The notes: generated from the sequence alone by a model not told the origin. A stretch of 64,000 nucleotides of DNA from Faecalicatena contorta (GCF_003149105.1 NZ_QGDS01000005.1:114289-178288); one strand, 5' to 3'; positions 44,897 through 54,336 are shown, numbered from the stretch's first letter. Made by a program: numbers and translations.

Positions 44897-45487
44897 TTAG
44901 TTTAGCATTTGTAATACTAAACCTCTAATGGTAAGTTTTAGAGCTTCGTTAAAATATTCTTCGCCTGCCTCGCGTTTATAAATCATACCGATAAAAAGGT
45001 TTCTGAAAGCAGCCGCATAATAATCGGTGTTGATTTTATCAGAACATGAAACCATTTCTACAATATCTTTAATCATTGTACTATCATGTAAAAAATGAGT
45101 CTCCATAACCTCCTGGGGCAATTTACGGTAAAGCAGTTCTATTTCTCCGGTTGTCAAAAGACGCAGTAAGCCTGTTTCATCTATTGTTTTAAAAAAGCCA
45201 TAGATTATTTCAGTTAAGTTTTCAGTTGTTATATGTTTTTCCAAGGACTTGATTTCATTTAACAACTGCTTTTCTATGGTCTCATGCTGTTGCAATAATA
45301 CCTCAAATAATAATAGCTCTTTTGATTCATAGAACAAATAAAAAGTACCCTTGGGGATTTTCACACGTTCCACTAATTCATCTACGGTAGTACGCCTGAT
45401 TCCAAAAGTCGAAAGGCAATATGAGGCTTCTTCTTTCAGCCTTTTTTTGATATATGCGCGTTCGTTATCCGTATATATTTTAGGCAA
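44897..45487 (-). CDS. TetR/AcrR-family regulator
   Basis: 196 residues. The N-terminal HTH is TVDELVERVKIPKGTFYLFY; the C-terminal ligand domain is variable. It stands directly upstream of the ABC operon on the same strand. Twin 24-bp operator-like sites before it and before the ABC genes indicate that it represses both. Ligand unknown, presumably the exporter's substrate. Confidence 0.9.
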   Translation of the reverse strand: MPKIYTDNERAYIKKRLKEEASYCLSTFGIRRTTVDELVERVKIPKGTFYLFYESKELLLFEVLLQQHETIEKQLLNEIKSLEKHITTENLTEIIYGFFKTIDETGLLRLLTTGEIELLYRKLPQEVMETHFLHDSTMIKDIVEMVSCSDKINTDYYAAAFRNLFIGMIYKREAGEEYFNEALKLTIRGLVLQMLN

Positions 45488-45503
45488 CTCAACCTCTCCT
45501 TTT

Positions 45504-45527
45504 TGACTGAATCATTTTATATAGTCA
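45504..45527. promoter_or_regulatory. TetR-type operator before the tetR gene
   Basis: TGACTGAATCATT followed by TTATATAGTCA; ends TGACT/AGTCA are inverted. Same length and core (AATCATT, TAGTCA) as the site at 44855-44878, placed about 17 bp before the tetR start. Confidence 0.7.
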
Positions 45528-45592
45528 TCATACTGCTTACGAAAGCGTTTGTCAATAACGTCCCACTTGAATATGAATAATAGCAGATACAT

Positions 45593-45631
45593 GTTACTGT
45601 TCAGACCGTGCCGTGCACTCCGCTGCACGGC
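45593..45631. repeat. Short palindromic repeat, family GTTACTGTTCAGACC, second copy
   Basis: Starts with the same 26 bp as 4176 (GTTACTGTTCAG then ACCGTGCCGTGCAC) and forms GCCGTGCA-CTCCGC-TGCACGGC. The 212-bp gap 45488-45699 holds this repeat, the operator and little else. Confidence 0.7.
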
Positions 45632-45699
45632 ATCGGAGCCATCAAAGTATCGGCTTCAGGGCATTAAGTCATGCATCTGCTATCAGTTTCTTCCAAATC

Positions 45700-45990
45700 C
45701 TATAAATCCACTTCCGTATATAAGCAGCATATTCCCGGCTTAGAACAATGTTTTGCCATTTGCGGTACACAGGTTGTAAAATGGTCAGAAGCATTATGGC
45801 CTTCAATTGCCTTTTCGTCCTCCCATTCTTCAATAAAGGTCAGATGTGTTTCGTCTTTCAAATCCCTGTTTAAATTATAGGAAATACAGCCTTTTTCTTT
45901 TCTTGTCTCCGCAATCAGTGTTTTCGCCAGACTTAAAAACTCATTTACCTCATCCTTTTTTACAAAGTTATCTGCTACAATTTTTATCAT
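45700..45990 (-). CDS. Antibiotic biosynthesis monooxygenase (ABM) domain protein
   Basis: 96-residue ferredoxin-like fold protein (MIKIVADNFVKKDEV, GCISYNLNRDLKDETHL, FIEEWEDEKAIEGHNAS, HFTTCVPQM). Related to YgiN-type quinol monooxygenases and heme-degrading IsdG enzymes; exact activity unknown. It lies 31 bp after the MATE gene and may be the last gene of that operon. Cys-rich end (KHCSKPGICCLY). Confidence 0.85.
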   Translation of the reverse strand: MIKIVADNFVKKDEVNEFLSLAKTLIAETRKEKGCISYNLNRDLKDETHLTFIEEWEDEKAIEGHNASDHFTTCVPQMAKHCSKPGICCLYTEVDL

Positions 45991-46021
45991 GTTGCATTCC
46001 TCCTTTTTAGCATAGATGATA

Positions 46022-47359
46022 TCATTCTTCTTTTATATTAAAGGAATCTTTCAGTTTCATCAACAGCTTTTTCAGCAAAATTGACGAGCATACTGCCCTT
46101 ATAACCTGATCCAATACTAAAGAAATCCACGCCCCGTATACGCCCAGTTTCATTTGATAAATTAAAAAGGCGGTAAATATGGGCCTAATGACTGTAATGC
46201 TGATAAAAGAATAGAGAGCAACCTGCCCGGTTCTCCCGCTCCCCCGGAGCACTCCCGCACAAATCATGGCATGGGCCTCTGGAAAGCTGACAGCAGCAAC
46301 AAATATCATGATAACACTTCCCATTTCTGCCACCGCTTTATCTCTGGTATAAAATCCCAGGATTGTATCTCTGAAAAAGAAGCAGACCAGAAAAGATACT
46401 ATAGAAAAAATGACGCTCATTTTGTTTCCTGATTTTACATATCCTTCCCAGTCTTCCCGGCTTTTCTTTCCTCCGGACCGGCTGGCCAGGACCGTACTGG
46501 CTTTGCCCATTCCCTGGGTAAAATTGTAATAGATATCACATACATTCATGCAGATACTGTGCACAACAAAAGGAACAGTACCTAATCTTGCTGCCATACG
46601 GGAATATAAGACCATCCCCACCCGCTCACTGCCCTGCTCCAAAAAAATACCGCCAAAAACCGGGAGGAATTCTTTCAGATAGCTTCTTTCCGGCATCCAC
46701 TTGCCTTTCTCCTGAAAAATCCCCCCTTTTCTTAAAACATATGCCGTATATAAAAATGTAACCGTTGTGCCAGTCAATGCAGCAATGCCTGCCCCCTTCA
46801 CTCCCAAAGACGGAAAGGGACCTATCCCCAGGATTAAGATTCCATTCATAACAACATTCATAACATTACCTGTGATGTTTACTTTCATTACGATACCGGT
46901 TTTCCCAACCCCCATCAATGCCGCCTGCAATACCGTTGATATTGAACTTACAAACACCCCGCACAACGCAATCTTGCCATAGGTAACAGCACGGGATAAA
47001 TACACAGCATCTGCCCCTGCCAGCCATAGAATTTTTTCGATGAAAAGAAAAAACAATACGTGAATCGCAGACAAAAAGAGAACAACCGTAAGAAAAGACT
47101 GCCTGAGTACGTCTTTTGCCTCCTGTATCTTCCCCATACCTGCCTTGCGGGCAGTTAAAACCATAATTGCCGTTGCCAGCGAGCGGGCAATACAAAAAAG
47201 TATCATTTTTATCTGTACAAAAATACTGACTGCTGCAATAGATTTTGTTCCAAGGGTTCCCACCATAATTAAATCTGCCGAACTGAGCAGAATCATAAAT
47301 ATGCCTTCCGCAGCAGAAGGCATAGCAATTTTTAAATATTCTTTATCATATTTTCCCAT
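46022..47359 (-). CDS. MATE-family efflux transporter
   Basis: About 445 residues, 12 transmembrane segments, with the MATE-type SSADLIMVGTLGTKSIAAVS and, in the second half, QGMGKASTVLASRSGG. Cation-coupled exporter. ATG 47359 overlaps the end of the deacylase gene, tying it to the importer operon upstream. It may export a related small molecule; substrate unknown. Confidence 0.88.
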   Translation of the reverse strand: MGKYDKEYLKIAMPSAAEGIFMILLSSADLIMVGTLGTKSIAAVSIFVQIKMILFCIARSLATAIMVLTARKAGMGKIQEAKDVLRQSFLTVVLFLSAIHVLFFLFIEKILWLAGADAVYLSRAVTYGKIALCGVFVSSISTVLQAALMGVGKTGIVMKVNITGNVMNVVMNGILILGIGPFPSLGVKGAGIAALTGTTVTFLYTAYVLRKGGIFQEKGKWMPERSYLKEFLPVFGGIFLEQGSERVGMVLYSRMAARLGTVPFVVHSICMNVCDIYYNFTQGMGKASTVLASRSGGKKSREDWEGYVKSGNKMSVIFSIVSFLVCFFFRDTILGFYTRDKAVAEMGSVIMIFVAAVSFPEAHAMICAGVLRGSGRTGQVALYSFISITVIRPIFTAFLIYQMKLGVYGAWISLVLDQVIRAVCSSILLKKLLMKLKDSFNIKEE

Positions 47360-48263
47360 ATGCAATTAAAGGGTCCCCTTTTCTTACTCCTAACGCATGG
47401 GTTAGATATAATGCCACTCCGTCAAATTCCGCTCTGTATTCCTTTATAATTTCCCCGGAGTCATCTGTCAGCCTGCCTAAAAGCTCATTCCTTTTCACTG
47501 CTTCCCCGGCTCCCTTCATACAGTACCAGAAGCCTTTTTCCGCTGCTTCTTCATAAGAGGTATGTGAAATTTCTACAGAACTCTTATGATTTTTCTCATA
47601 CTTTTTTATGTTCAGAAAATCCATAATCTCACAGACATTTTGTTTGCATGCCTCAACCTGCGCAGCAGTCCACTTGCCGCCCCCGCCTCTTTCGATTAAT
47701 AAGGACGGAATGTTACATTTTGCCGCATAGCTATAAAGCCCATTTTCTGCCCTGGACTGAATGCAATATTCTATAGAAAGCCTTTTTACCGCTTCTCTTG
47801 TTTTCTGTTCAATTTTTGCTCCTGCACCTGCCGGAAAAAATACCAGAGGGGTCATAGATTCATTCACATCACCGCCATGAAGGTCTATAAGAAAATCCGC
47901 CTTTTTATATAGATACTCTTCCAGCGCCTTTGCCATTTTCCATGTGATACTGCCTTTTTCATCTCCCGGAAAACACCGGTTCAAATTTTCCCCATCTTCC
48001 GGTACAATTTGCCTTGCACCTTCATAAAATCCACTCTCATTTATTAAGGGAATAAAAAGGACGCTTCCCGACAGTTCACTTGCCTTTATTTCAGTTGTTA
48101 ACTCTCTGACTGCCTGAATTCCTACGTATTCACAGCCATGAACTCCTGCAGTAACCACCAAGGTTTTTCCTGGGGCATCCCCTTTTATCCAGATTCCCTT
48201 AATTCCTTCCGTACCCGGAACAGGAATCACAATGCCCCATTTTTCATACACACTCTGCAGCAT
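47346..48263 (-). CDS. Succinylglutamate desuccinylase/aspartoacylase-family zinc hydrolase
   Basis: About 305 residues, M14-like. Zinc ligands are in AGVHGCEYVG (HxxE) and LIDLHGGDVNE; a conserved NLNRCFPG gives substrate-binding residues. The C-terminal beta domain (SYEEAAEKGFWYCMKGAGEAVKRNELL) is typical. Family members remove acyl groups from amino acids. ATG 48263 follows GGAGGAGAATC and overlaps the ATPase gene stop. In this operon it may hydrolyse the imported compound. Confidence 0.85.
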   Translation of the reverse strand: MLQSVYEKWGIVIPVPGTEGIKGIWIKGDAPGKTLVVTAGVHGCEYVGIQAVRELTTEIKASELSGSVLFIPLINESGFYEGARQIVPEDGENLNRCFPGDEKGSITWKMAKALEEYLYKKADFLIDLHGGDVNESMTPLVFFPAGAGAKIEQKTREAVKRLSIEYCIQSRAENGLYSYAAKCNIPSLLIERGGGGKWTAAQVEACKQNVCEIMDFLNIKKYEKNHKSSVEISHTSYEEAAEKGFWYCMKGAGEAVKRNELLGRLTDDSGEIIKEYRAEFDGVALYLTHALGVRKGDPLIAYGKI

Positions 48264-49053
48264 GATTCTCCTCCTCCATAAAATCAATAATTGAATGCAG
48301 CAGTTTCAGAGCATATTCATCTGTCACCGCTCCAATGTTACTGGTTTTGGTCACTTCTGTGACTCTCCCGTTATTTAAAAATAGTACTCTGTCGCAAAAA
48401 TAAGTAATTGAAGTCAGATCATGAGTAATAAAAATGTAGGTCAGATTTAATTGGTTTTTCAGCTCTATGAGCAGATCCATAATCTGTACCTGTGTATGTG
48501 CATCTAAAGAAGAAACTGCCTCATCCAGAAGAATGATTTCAGCATCGCAGGCCACTGCCCTGGCAATACATACCCTCTGCAGCTGCCCGCCGGAAAGCTC
48601 GTGGGGAAACCGGTTTGCATAAGTTTCATCCAGTCCCACTAACTTAAGAAGCCTTGCCACTTCTTCTTTTCTTTCTATCCTCTTCTTTGTTTTTCTCTCT
48701 CTTACCGTAATCCCTTCTCCAATAATGTCCTTGATATGAAATCTTGGATTTGATGATGTGGTATAATCCTGAAATACAACACTGATTTTATCCCTCAGTA
48801 ACTTCCTGCCTTTTCTTGAGGAGTAAATACTCTCCCCCTCTATCAGCGCTTCCCCATTATCTGGTCTTAATAATCCACATAAAACCTTTCCCATGGTGCT
48901 CTTCCCGCTGCCGCTTTCTCCCAGAATTCCAAGGCACTCTCCTCTTTCAACTCTTACTGATATATCACGCAGAACCTTCTTTCTCTCTGTTCCAAATAAT
49001 TTCTTTTGCAGCTCGTTTCGGAAGCTTACATTTATATGTTGCAATTCAATCAT
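48244..49053 (-). CDS. ABC importer ATPase (NikE/DppF type)
   Basis: 269 residues. Walker A GILGESGSGKSTMGK, signature ELSGGQLQRVCIARA, Walker B EIILLDEAVSSLD. Shorter than many DppF proteins, as in NikE. Start ATG 49053 (MIELQHINVSF) follows GGGAGAGGGATGCT and overlaps the previous stop. Confidence 0.92.
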   Translation of the reverse strand: MIELQHINVSFRNELQKKLFGTERKKVLRDISVRVERGECLGILGESGSGKSTMGKVLCGLLRPDNGEALIEGESIYSSRKGRKLLRDKISVVFQDYTTSSNPRFHIKDIIGEGITVRERKTKKRIERKEEVARLLKLVGLDETYANRFPHELSGGQLQRVCIARAVACDAEIILLDEAVSSLDAHTQVQIMDLLIELKNQLNLTYIFITHDLTSITYFCDRVLFLNNGRVTEVTKTSNIGAVTDEYALKLLHSIIDFMEEENHAAECV

Positions 49054-49880
49054 AGCATCCCTCTCCCTTTTCCCAGAACCCTCCTGTATTGTTCCATAAC
49101 CGCACACTTCTTTTCTGCAAGCATTCTGGTATATGGATCTTTTGCGTGGCGGAGAATGTCATGAAAACTTCCTTCATCCACAATCCTTCCCTGATTCATG
49201 ACCAGGATACGGTCCGCCACATAGGAGATCGCCCCTAAGTCATGGGTAATAAAAATCATGGACGTTTTCTTCTCCCTTTTGATTTCTCTGAACGCTTTCA
49301 GAACCTCATGCTGGGTAATCGCATCCAATGCCGTTGTGGGCTCATCTGCAACCAGAAGATCCGGTTCCATAGAAAGGGCAATTCCCACCATGATTCTTTG
49401 AATCATACCTCCCGAAAGCTGGTGGGGATACTTCTGCAGAACTTCCAAAGGCTCCCTGATCTGCATCTGTTCCAGCAGTTCAATGGATTTCTCCCGGATT
49501 TTTTCAGCATCCCAGTCTGTATGTGCCTGAAAAGTTTCGGCAATCTGGCTGGAAATCCTGCAGAGAGGGTCAAAAGAGGTCATAGGATTCTGCAGTACCA
49601 TGGCTATTTTACTTCCCCTGATATTCCGCAGACTTTCCTTACTCTCTTTTAACAGGTCCTTCCCGTGAAACCAGGCTTCCCCAGTTACTTTGAAATTCGT
49701 GTCCAGCAGTCCCATAATACTTTTTACCGTCATGCTCTTACCGCTCCCGGACTCCCCCAGTATTCCAAGACACTCCCCTTCATTTACGCAGAAGCCGGAA
49801 TCATAAACCAGTGTGTAAGATTTTCCCCTTTCCTGAACAGAAACCTGTAAATTTTTCACATTTAATATTACATTACTCAT
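49050..49880 (-). CDS. ABC importer ATPase (NikD/DppD type)
   Basis: 276 residues. Walker A GILGESGSGKSMTVK, signature QLSGGMIQRIMVGIA, Walker B LLVADEPTTALDA. Overlaps both neighbours by 4 bp; pairs with the other ATPase. Confidence 0.92.
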   Translation of the reverse strand: MSNVILNVKNLQVSVQERGKSYTLVYDSGFCVNEGECLGILGESGSGKSMTVKSIMGLLDTNFKVTGEAWFHGKDLLKESKESLRNIRGSKIAMVLQNPMTSFDPLCRISSQIAETFQAHTDWDAEKIREKSIELLEQMQIREPLEVLQKYPHQLSGGMIQRIMVGIALSMEPDLLVADEPTTALDAITQHEVLKAFREIKREKKTSMIFITHDLGAISYVADRILVMNQGRIVDEGSFHDILRHAKDPYTRMLAEKKCAVMEQYRRVLGKGRGML

Positions 49881-50701
49881 ACTTGTGTCTCCTTAGGGTC
49901 CAGAACATCGCGGAGTGCATCCCCCAGCAAATTGAAGGCGGTTACAACGACTACAATGGCAATACCAGGTGCCAGCATCTGTACCGGGTTTGTGGTCAGG
50001 ACATTCTTTGCCTCGTTAAGCATGGCACCCCATTCCGGTATAGGTGCCTGTACTCCCAGCCCCAAAAAGGACAGGGTGGATATATTAATGATGGCCCATC
50101 CAATGTCCAGACTTGATAATACCGCAAGGTCCGCCGCAATAGACGGAAGTAAATGCCGGAAAAGAATAAAATGTTCCGGCATACCCACACACCTGGAAAA
50201 CAGGACAAAATTTCTGTCACGGTACTGGACCACTCCCGTCCGGATCATTCGTGCATACCATGCCCATTTAATAAATACATTTGCAAGAATCACATTACGG
50301 ACATCAATTCCCAGAAGAGCTACAACAGCAAATACCATAATCTGGCTGGGAAAAGATAACATGACATCTACCACCCGCATAATCACTTCGTCCACAATGC
50401 CTCCGAAATGTCCCGCCAGCAGACCCATTAAAGCTCCCAGGCCAATGGTTCCAATCATAGTCAAAGCCGCCAGCCCCAGCGTAGGCCGGATACCAAATAA
50501 CATTCTTGACAGCACGCACCTTCCTAAATGGTCTGTGCCAAGGGGGTATTCCAGGCTAAATGCCGCAAACTTATTGATAATATCATTTTCATATGGATCA
50601 TTAGGTGCTATCCATGGCGCTAAAATCCCCAGAACAGCAGTTGAAATGATTAAGGCTGTAGTAATTACAGCCGTTTTATTATGTAAAAAACGTTTGAACA
50701 T
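49877..50701 (-). CDS. ABC importer permease (NikC/DppC type)
   Basis: 274 residues, about six transmembrane segments. Contains the permease coupling motif region (RCVGMPEHFILFRHLLPS) and the typical YPLGTDHLGRCVLSRMLFG near the N-terminus. Confidence 0.9.
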   Translation of the reverse strand: MFKRFLHNKTAVITTALIISTAVLGILAPWIAPNDPYENDIINKFAAFSLEYPLGTDHLGRCVLSRMLFGIRPTLGLAALTMIGTIGLGALMGLLAGHFGGIVDEVIMRVVDVMLSFPSQIMVFAVVALLGIDVRNVILANVFIKWAWYARMIRTGVVQYRDRNFVLFSRCVGMPEHFILFRHLLPSIAADLAVLSSLDIGWAIINISTLSFLGLGVQAPIPEWGAMLNEAKNVLTTNPVQMLAPGIAIVVVVTAFNLLGDALRDVLDPKETQV

Positions 50702-51642
50702 CAGGATGCCTCCTTTCGGAGCCTTGGGTCTGCAACTGTCTGAAGTATATCAAAAATCAGGTTAAATACAACAAACAGTACTCCAATCAATAATACATAA
50801 GTTTGAATTACGGGATAGTCCCTGTTAAAAATGGATGTGATACACAAGGTCCCAAGTCCCGGCCAGGCAAACACATTTTCCACTACAATCGTTCCGGCAA
50901 TCAACTGTGGGATACTCATTCCGATTGCTACAAAACAGGTATGCAGCGAGTTTCGTAAAATATGTCCTATCAGTATTTTTTTCTGCGGAATGCCTCGTAC
51001 ATTCGCATACAGTACATAGTCCTGCTTCATATTTTCCAGCATGTTATTGCGTATCAAACGGATATAAGTAGAAATATATGTAAACGATACGGTAACCGCC
51101 GGGAGAATCAAATGGCTGAACGTTCCGCCTCCGCTGGTTGGGAGCAAATCTAATTTAATTGCCACCAGCCACATTAACAAAAGGCCAATCCAGTATGCAG
51201 GCATGGCCGTTGTCATAAACACCAGCATACGAATGATTTTGTCAAACCAGCTATTCCGATATACCGCACATAAAAATCCAATGGGAAGGCTAAGTAAAAT
51301 AACCAGAACCAAAGAAGCCCCTGCAAGCTGAAGCGTCGCAGGCAGGCATCGTGCCAATTCCCCGGCAACTGTCCTGGATGGATTTGTATAGCTGATTCCA
51401 AAGTCTCCCCGCAGGCAATCTGCCACCCAGCTTACATAACGTATCATATAGGGTTTGTCCAGTCCAAGCTCCTCCCTCACTTCTGTAATGGCTTCATCCG
51501 TTATGACCGGCACCTGCCGGACTCTGAGTGCAACCTCTGCCGGATCTGACGGAATCAGGTTTATAAAAACAAAGCACACGAACGAAATACAGATTAACAA
51601 TGGAATGGTCAGCAGTATTCTCTTCATAATATACTGTTTCAT
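50701..51642 (-). CDS. ABC importer permease (NikB/DppB type)
   Basis: 313 residues, about six transmembrane segments. RGDFGISYTNPSRTVAGELA and the coupling loop ARGIP-like NVRGIPQKKILIGHILRNS are family features. One-base overlap with the NikC-type gene. Confidence 0.9.
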   Translation of the reverse strand: MKQYIMKRILLTIPLLICISFVCFVFINLIPSDPAEVALRVRQVPVITDEAITEVREELGLDKPYMIRYVSWVADCLRGDFGISYTNPSRTVAGELARCLPATLQLAGASLVLVILLSLPIGFLCAVYRNSWFDKIIRMLVFMTTAMPAYWIGLLLMWLVAIKLDLLPTSGGGTFSHLILPAVTVSFTYISTYIRLIRNNMLENMKQDYVLYANVRGIPQKKILIGHILRNSLHTCFVAIGMSIPQLIAGTIVVENVFAWPGLGTLCITSIFNRDYPVIQTYVLLIGVLFVVFNLIFDILQTVADPRLRKEAS

Positions 51643-51661
51643 AAATCATTCTCTCCTCAAG

Positions 51662-51694
51662 CCAGAGGACGCTGCAAATTGCTGCGCCCTCCGG
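51662..51694 (-). other. Intercistronic stem-loop after the binding-protein gene
   Basis: Minus-strand CCGGAGGGCGC...GCGTCCTCTGG stem just after the lipoprotein stop and without a downstream T-run. Such hairpins commonly protect the binding-protein mRNA and lower permease expression. Confidence 0.6.
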
Positions 51695-51700
51695 GGTTTT

Positions 51701-53302
51701 TTATTCAAAATACATATCGTAGAATGGAACCTCATATTGTGTCTGTGTGAAATGCATTCCTTCCAGATCTGAACGGTAGATTGCTTTGTTGCACTCATAA
51801 GTCAATGGTATGTACACCGCGTCCTCGTGCAGTCTTGTAAGCACGAATGTATATAATTCTTGTCTTTTTGCTTTATCGGTGGAAGTCAGGATTTCTGTAA
51901 TTGCGGCATCTATTTCTGCCTTATCCCCCAGACCAAGCTGTGCTGCATAATCTCCGTATACAGGCTGTCTCATTGCTGCCAGAGAGGACTGCGGATCATA
52001 TGGTGTTCCCCAGCAGATGTTAAATACCATATCAAAAGTTCCGGCTTTCATTTTATCTCTGTAGGATTGTTCTTCTTCTCCGCTGATATTCAAGGAAATT
52101 CCCAGCTTGTCATATTCAGACTGAAGGTATTCTGCAATTGTTTTTTCTGTTACACTGTCACTGTTATACAACAGAGATAACTCCATTTTTTTGCCGTCTT
52201 TTTCACGCACACCGCCGGTACCCTTTACCCAGCCTGCTTCACCCAGCATCTGTTCCGCCTGCTCTGCTGCGTAAGAATATGGCTGCAAATCAATGCCACA
52301 GTATGGAACTGTTTCTGCAAATAATGTATCTGCGGGCTTCTCCAGACCGTAGAAGATTCCTTCTGAAATAGCCTCTTTATTTGTTGCGTGCTGAATTGCC
52401 TGGCGTACTTCCTTATCTTTCAGGATTTCATTCGATGTATTTAAAACAATCTGGCGTGTGGATGTAGGATCTGAAAGAGCAACTTTAAACTCTTCACTGT
52501 CAATATATTTGTTTACTGCATCAGCATCTATCATATTTTTTCCGAAGATTAAATCTATCTCACCTTTTTCCAGTGCCATGATTCTGGTCTGATTGTCAGG
52601 AATAACCTTAACTGTAATCTTCTTAATCTCAGGTTTTTCTCCCCAGTAATTTTCATTTACTTCAAACACCGCATATTCGTCTGTCACAAAATCTGTCAGC
52701 ACATAGGCACCTGTCCCGATGTATTCATTTACACCATCCTTCGTACTTCCGTCTTTCATAGCTTTTGGAGAAATCATTGCAAAAGGTCTTGTCACACCAA
52801 GCTCTGTAAGCATAGGATAATAAGGCTCTGACAGTTCAATCACAAAAGTTTTTTCATCCGGGGCTGACACTCCTTTTAGAAGATTCATCATTTCCAGCCA
52901 TGTGTGCCTGTCCTTATTTTCAATAATAGCATCAAAATTTGCTTTTACCGCATAAGCATCGCATACCTCTCCGTCAGAAAAGGTAATTCCGTCTCTGATC
53001 TGGAATGTATACGTTTTTCCGTCTTCACTGATTTCCCAGCTTTCAGCAATACAGCCCTCGTATCCACTCTCTGTAATATTTACCAAAGTTTCATATAACA
53101 TTTCCTGGGCATACATTTCACCGGCATACAGATGAGGGTTTAAGTCCCTGATATCCCGGTAATTGACAAATACTAACTCCTCATTACCAGAAGCCTCCGG
53201 CGAAGTCTCACTCTTTGACTCCTGCTCCTTATTTCCACAGCCTGTTATAACAGAAGCTGCAAGTATACCTGCCATTACTAACATAAAAAATTTTCTCTTC
53301 AC
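51701..53302 (-). CDS. ABC importer substrate-binding lipoprotein (NikA-like)
   Basis: About 533 residues. Signal peptide with lipobox VITGC (Cys about 22), then an SBP_bac_5 domain. Many stretches parallel E. coli NikA rather than generic peptide-binding proteins: RHTWLEMMNLL, PYYPMLTELGVTRPF, YWGEKPEIKKITVKVIPD, GLEKPADTLFAETVPY and RLHEDAVYIPLTY. Likely ligands are nickel or a metal-chelator complex (NikA/CntA group), though peptide binding is not excluded. GTG 53302 is the start, with AAGGAGG 8 nt upstream. Confidence 0.85.
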   Translation of the reverse strand: MKRKFFMLVMAGILAASVITGCGNKEQESKSETSPEASGNEELVFVNYRDIRDLNPHLYAGEMYAQEMLYETLVNITESGYEGCIAESWEISEDGKTYTFQIRDGITFSDGEVCDAYAVKANFDAIIENKDRHTWLEMMNLLKGVSAPDEKTFVIELSEPYYPMLTELGVTRPFAMISPKAMKDGSTKDGVNEYIGTGAYVLTDFVTDEYAVFEVNENYWGEKPEIKKITVKVIPDNQTRIMALEKGEIDLIFGKNMIDADAVNKYIDSEEFKVALSDPTSTRQIVLNTSNEILKDKEVRQAIQHATNKEAISEGIFYGLEKPADTLFAETVPYCGIDLQPYSYAAEQAEQMLGEAGWVKGTGGVREKDGKKMELSLLYNSDSVTEKTIAEYLQSEYDKLGISLNISGEEEQSYRDKMKAGTFDMVFNICWGTPYDPQSSLAAMRQPVYGDYAAQLGLGDKAEIDAAITEILTSTDKAKRQELYTFVLTRLHEDAVYIPLTYECNKAIYRSDLEGMHFTQTQYEVPFYDMYFE

Positions 53303-53345
53303 AAAAACTTCCTCCTTTTTTCTCGGCTTATGTGAGTGTAACACA

Positions 53346-53363
53346 AGTTAGTGCTTTCTAACT
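53346..53363. promoter_or_regulatory. LysR operator-like palindrome before the nik-like operon
   Basis: AGTTAG-TGCTTT-CTAACT, a perfect 6+6 inverted repeat. The same GTTAG-N6-CTAAC occurs at 54321-54336, before the lysR gene. Confidence 0.72.
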
Positions 53364-53398
53364 AATATCGTTTTGGAAGTTCCTGATATAACAATTTG

Positions 53399-54301
53399 TT
53401 ATAATATACTTTTTAATCTTTCGATAAACCACTTTGCCTGCAGACTTAATTCTCTATTTTCATCAGCCACATAACCAATGACAAGAAATGGTTCACAATT
53501 ATTCACTGCAAGTGTTTTTATAGGATATTGCTCATATTTTTCATTCATAAAGTTAATGCCCAGGCTGCATATATCTGTATGCAGCAGTACATCAATAGTC
53601 ATGTGGTCACTGTTAGAATAGATCACATGCCTTAATTTTTCCGTACTGATTACCCCCAGGCTCACCGATTCCAGGTGATGTTCCATGGAAAAGTAATCTC
53701 TCACGCCTCTGATAAATTTAAGCTCCGGAAGTTCTGAAAAGTCTATACTGTCCCTGTGGAATAGGGGGTTATTTTCCCCTACATAGACACAGACTTCCTT
53801 CGTATCTAATGTATAGAATCTTAAGTTTTTATGAGATAAGATATGCTGGAAAGCCGTCAGCTGTTTCTCAGCAATAAACACAATGCCAAGCTCCGAAATT
53901 CCCTTTTTTACATTGTCCGTAATCTCCTCTACTGTCCCCTGTAAATACTCAACAACGTACTCTTCCCCCATTTCCTTGTAAAAGTCCACTAAAAGTCTGG
54001 CAATCATGTTACTGGGGTACGTAGATAGCGACAATTTCCTGCCTGGGTTAACCGGAGCCATACTATTCATAATCTGCACATTTATTAGTATATTCTGTGC
54101 ATATTCCCTCATTGTTTCACCAAAGGCCGTAAGCTGGATTCCTTTTCTCGTACGCACAAAAAGTTCCCGTCCCAGCTCTTTTTCCAGACTTGCCACTACC
54201 TTGCTGACATTGGGCTGAGATGTATATAAACATTCCGACGCTTTATTAAAACTGCCGCATTCACTGGCTACTACAAAATATTCCAATTGCTTTAACTCCA
54301 T
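53399..54301 (-). CDS. LysR-family transcriptional regulator
   Basis: 300 residues. N-terminal winged HTH: MELKQLEYFVVASECGSFNK, ASECLYTSQPNVSKVVASLE and ELGRELFVRTRKG; C-terminal effector domain from about residue 90. Located upstream of the nik-like operon on the same strand and divergent from the diol dehydratase operon. Twin GTTAG-N6-CTAAC palindromes before its own start and before the lipoprotein gene point to autoregulation and control of the importer. Control of the divergent dehydratase genes is possible but less supported. Confidence 0.9.
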   Translation of the reverse strand: MELKQLEYFVVASECGSFNKASECLYTSQPNVSKVVASLEKELGRELFVRTRKGIQLTAFGETMREYAQNILINVQIMNSMAPVNPGRKLSLSTYPSNMIARLLVDFYKEMGEEYVVEYLQGTVEEITDNVKKGISELGIVFIAEKQLTAFQHILSHKNLRFYTLDTKEVCVYVGENNPLFHRDSIDFSELPELKFIRGVRDYFSMEHHLESVSLGVISTEKLRHVIYSNSDHMTIDVLLHTDICSLGINFMNEKYEQYPIKTLAVNNCEPFLVIGYVADENRELSLQAKWFIERLKSIL

Positions 54302-54320
54302 AATATAATCCTTTCCATTG

Positions 54321-54336
54321 GTTAGCTTTTACTAAC
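54321..54336. promoter_or_regulatory. LysR operator-like palindrome before lysR
   Basis: GTTAG-CTTTTA-CTAAC, about 20 bp from the lysR start codon; matches 53347-53362. Confidence 0.72.
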
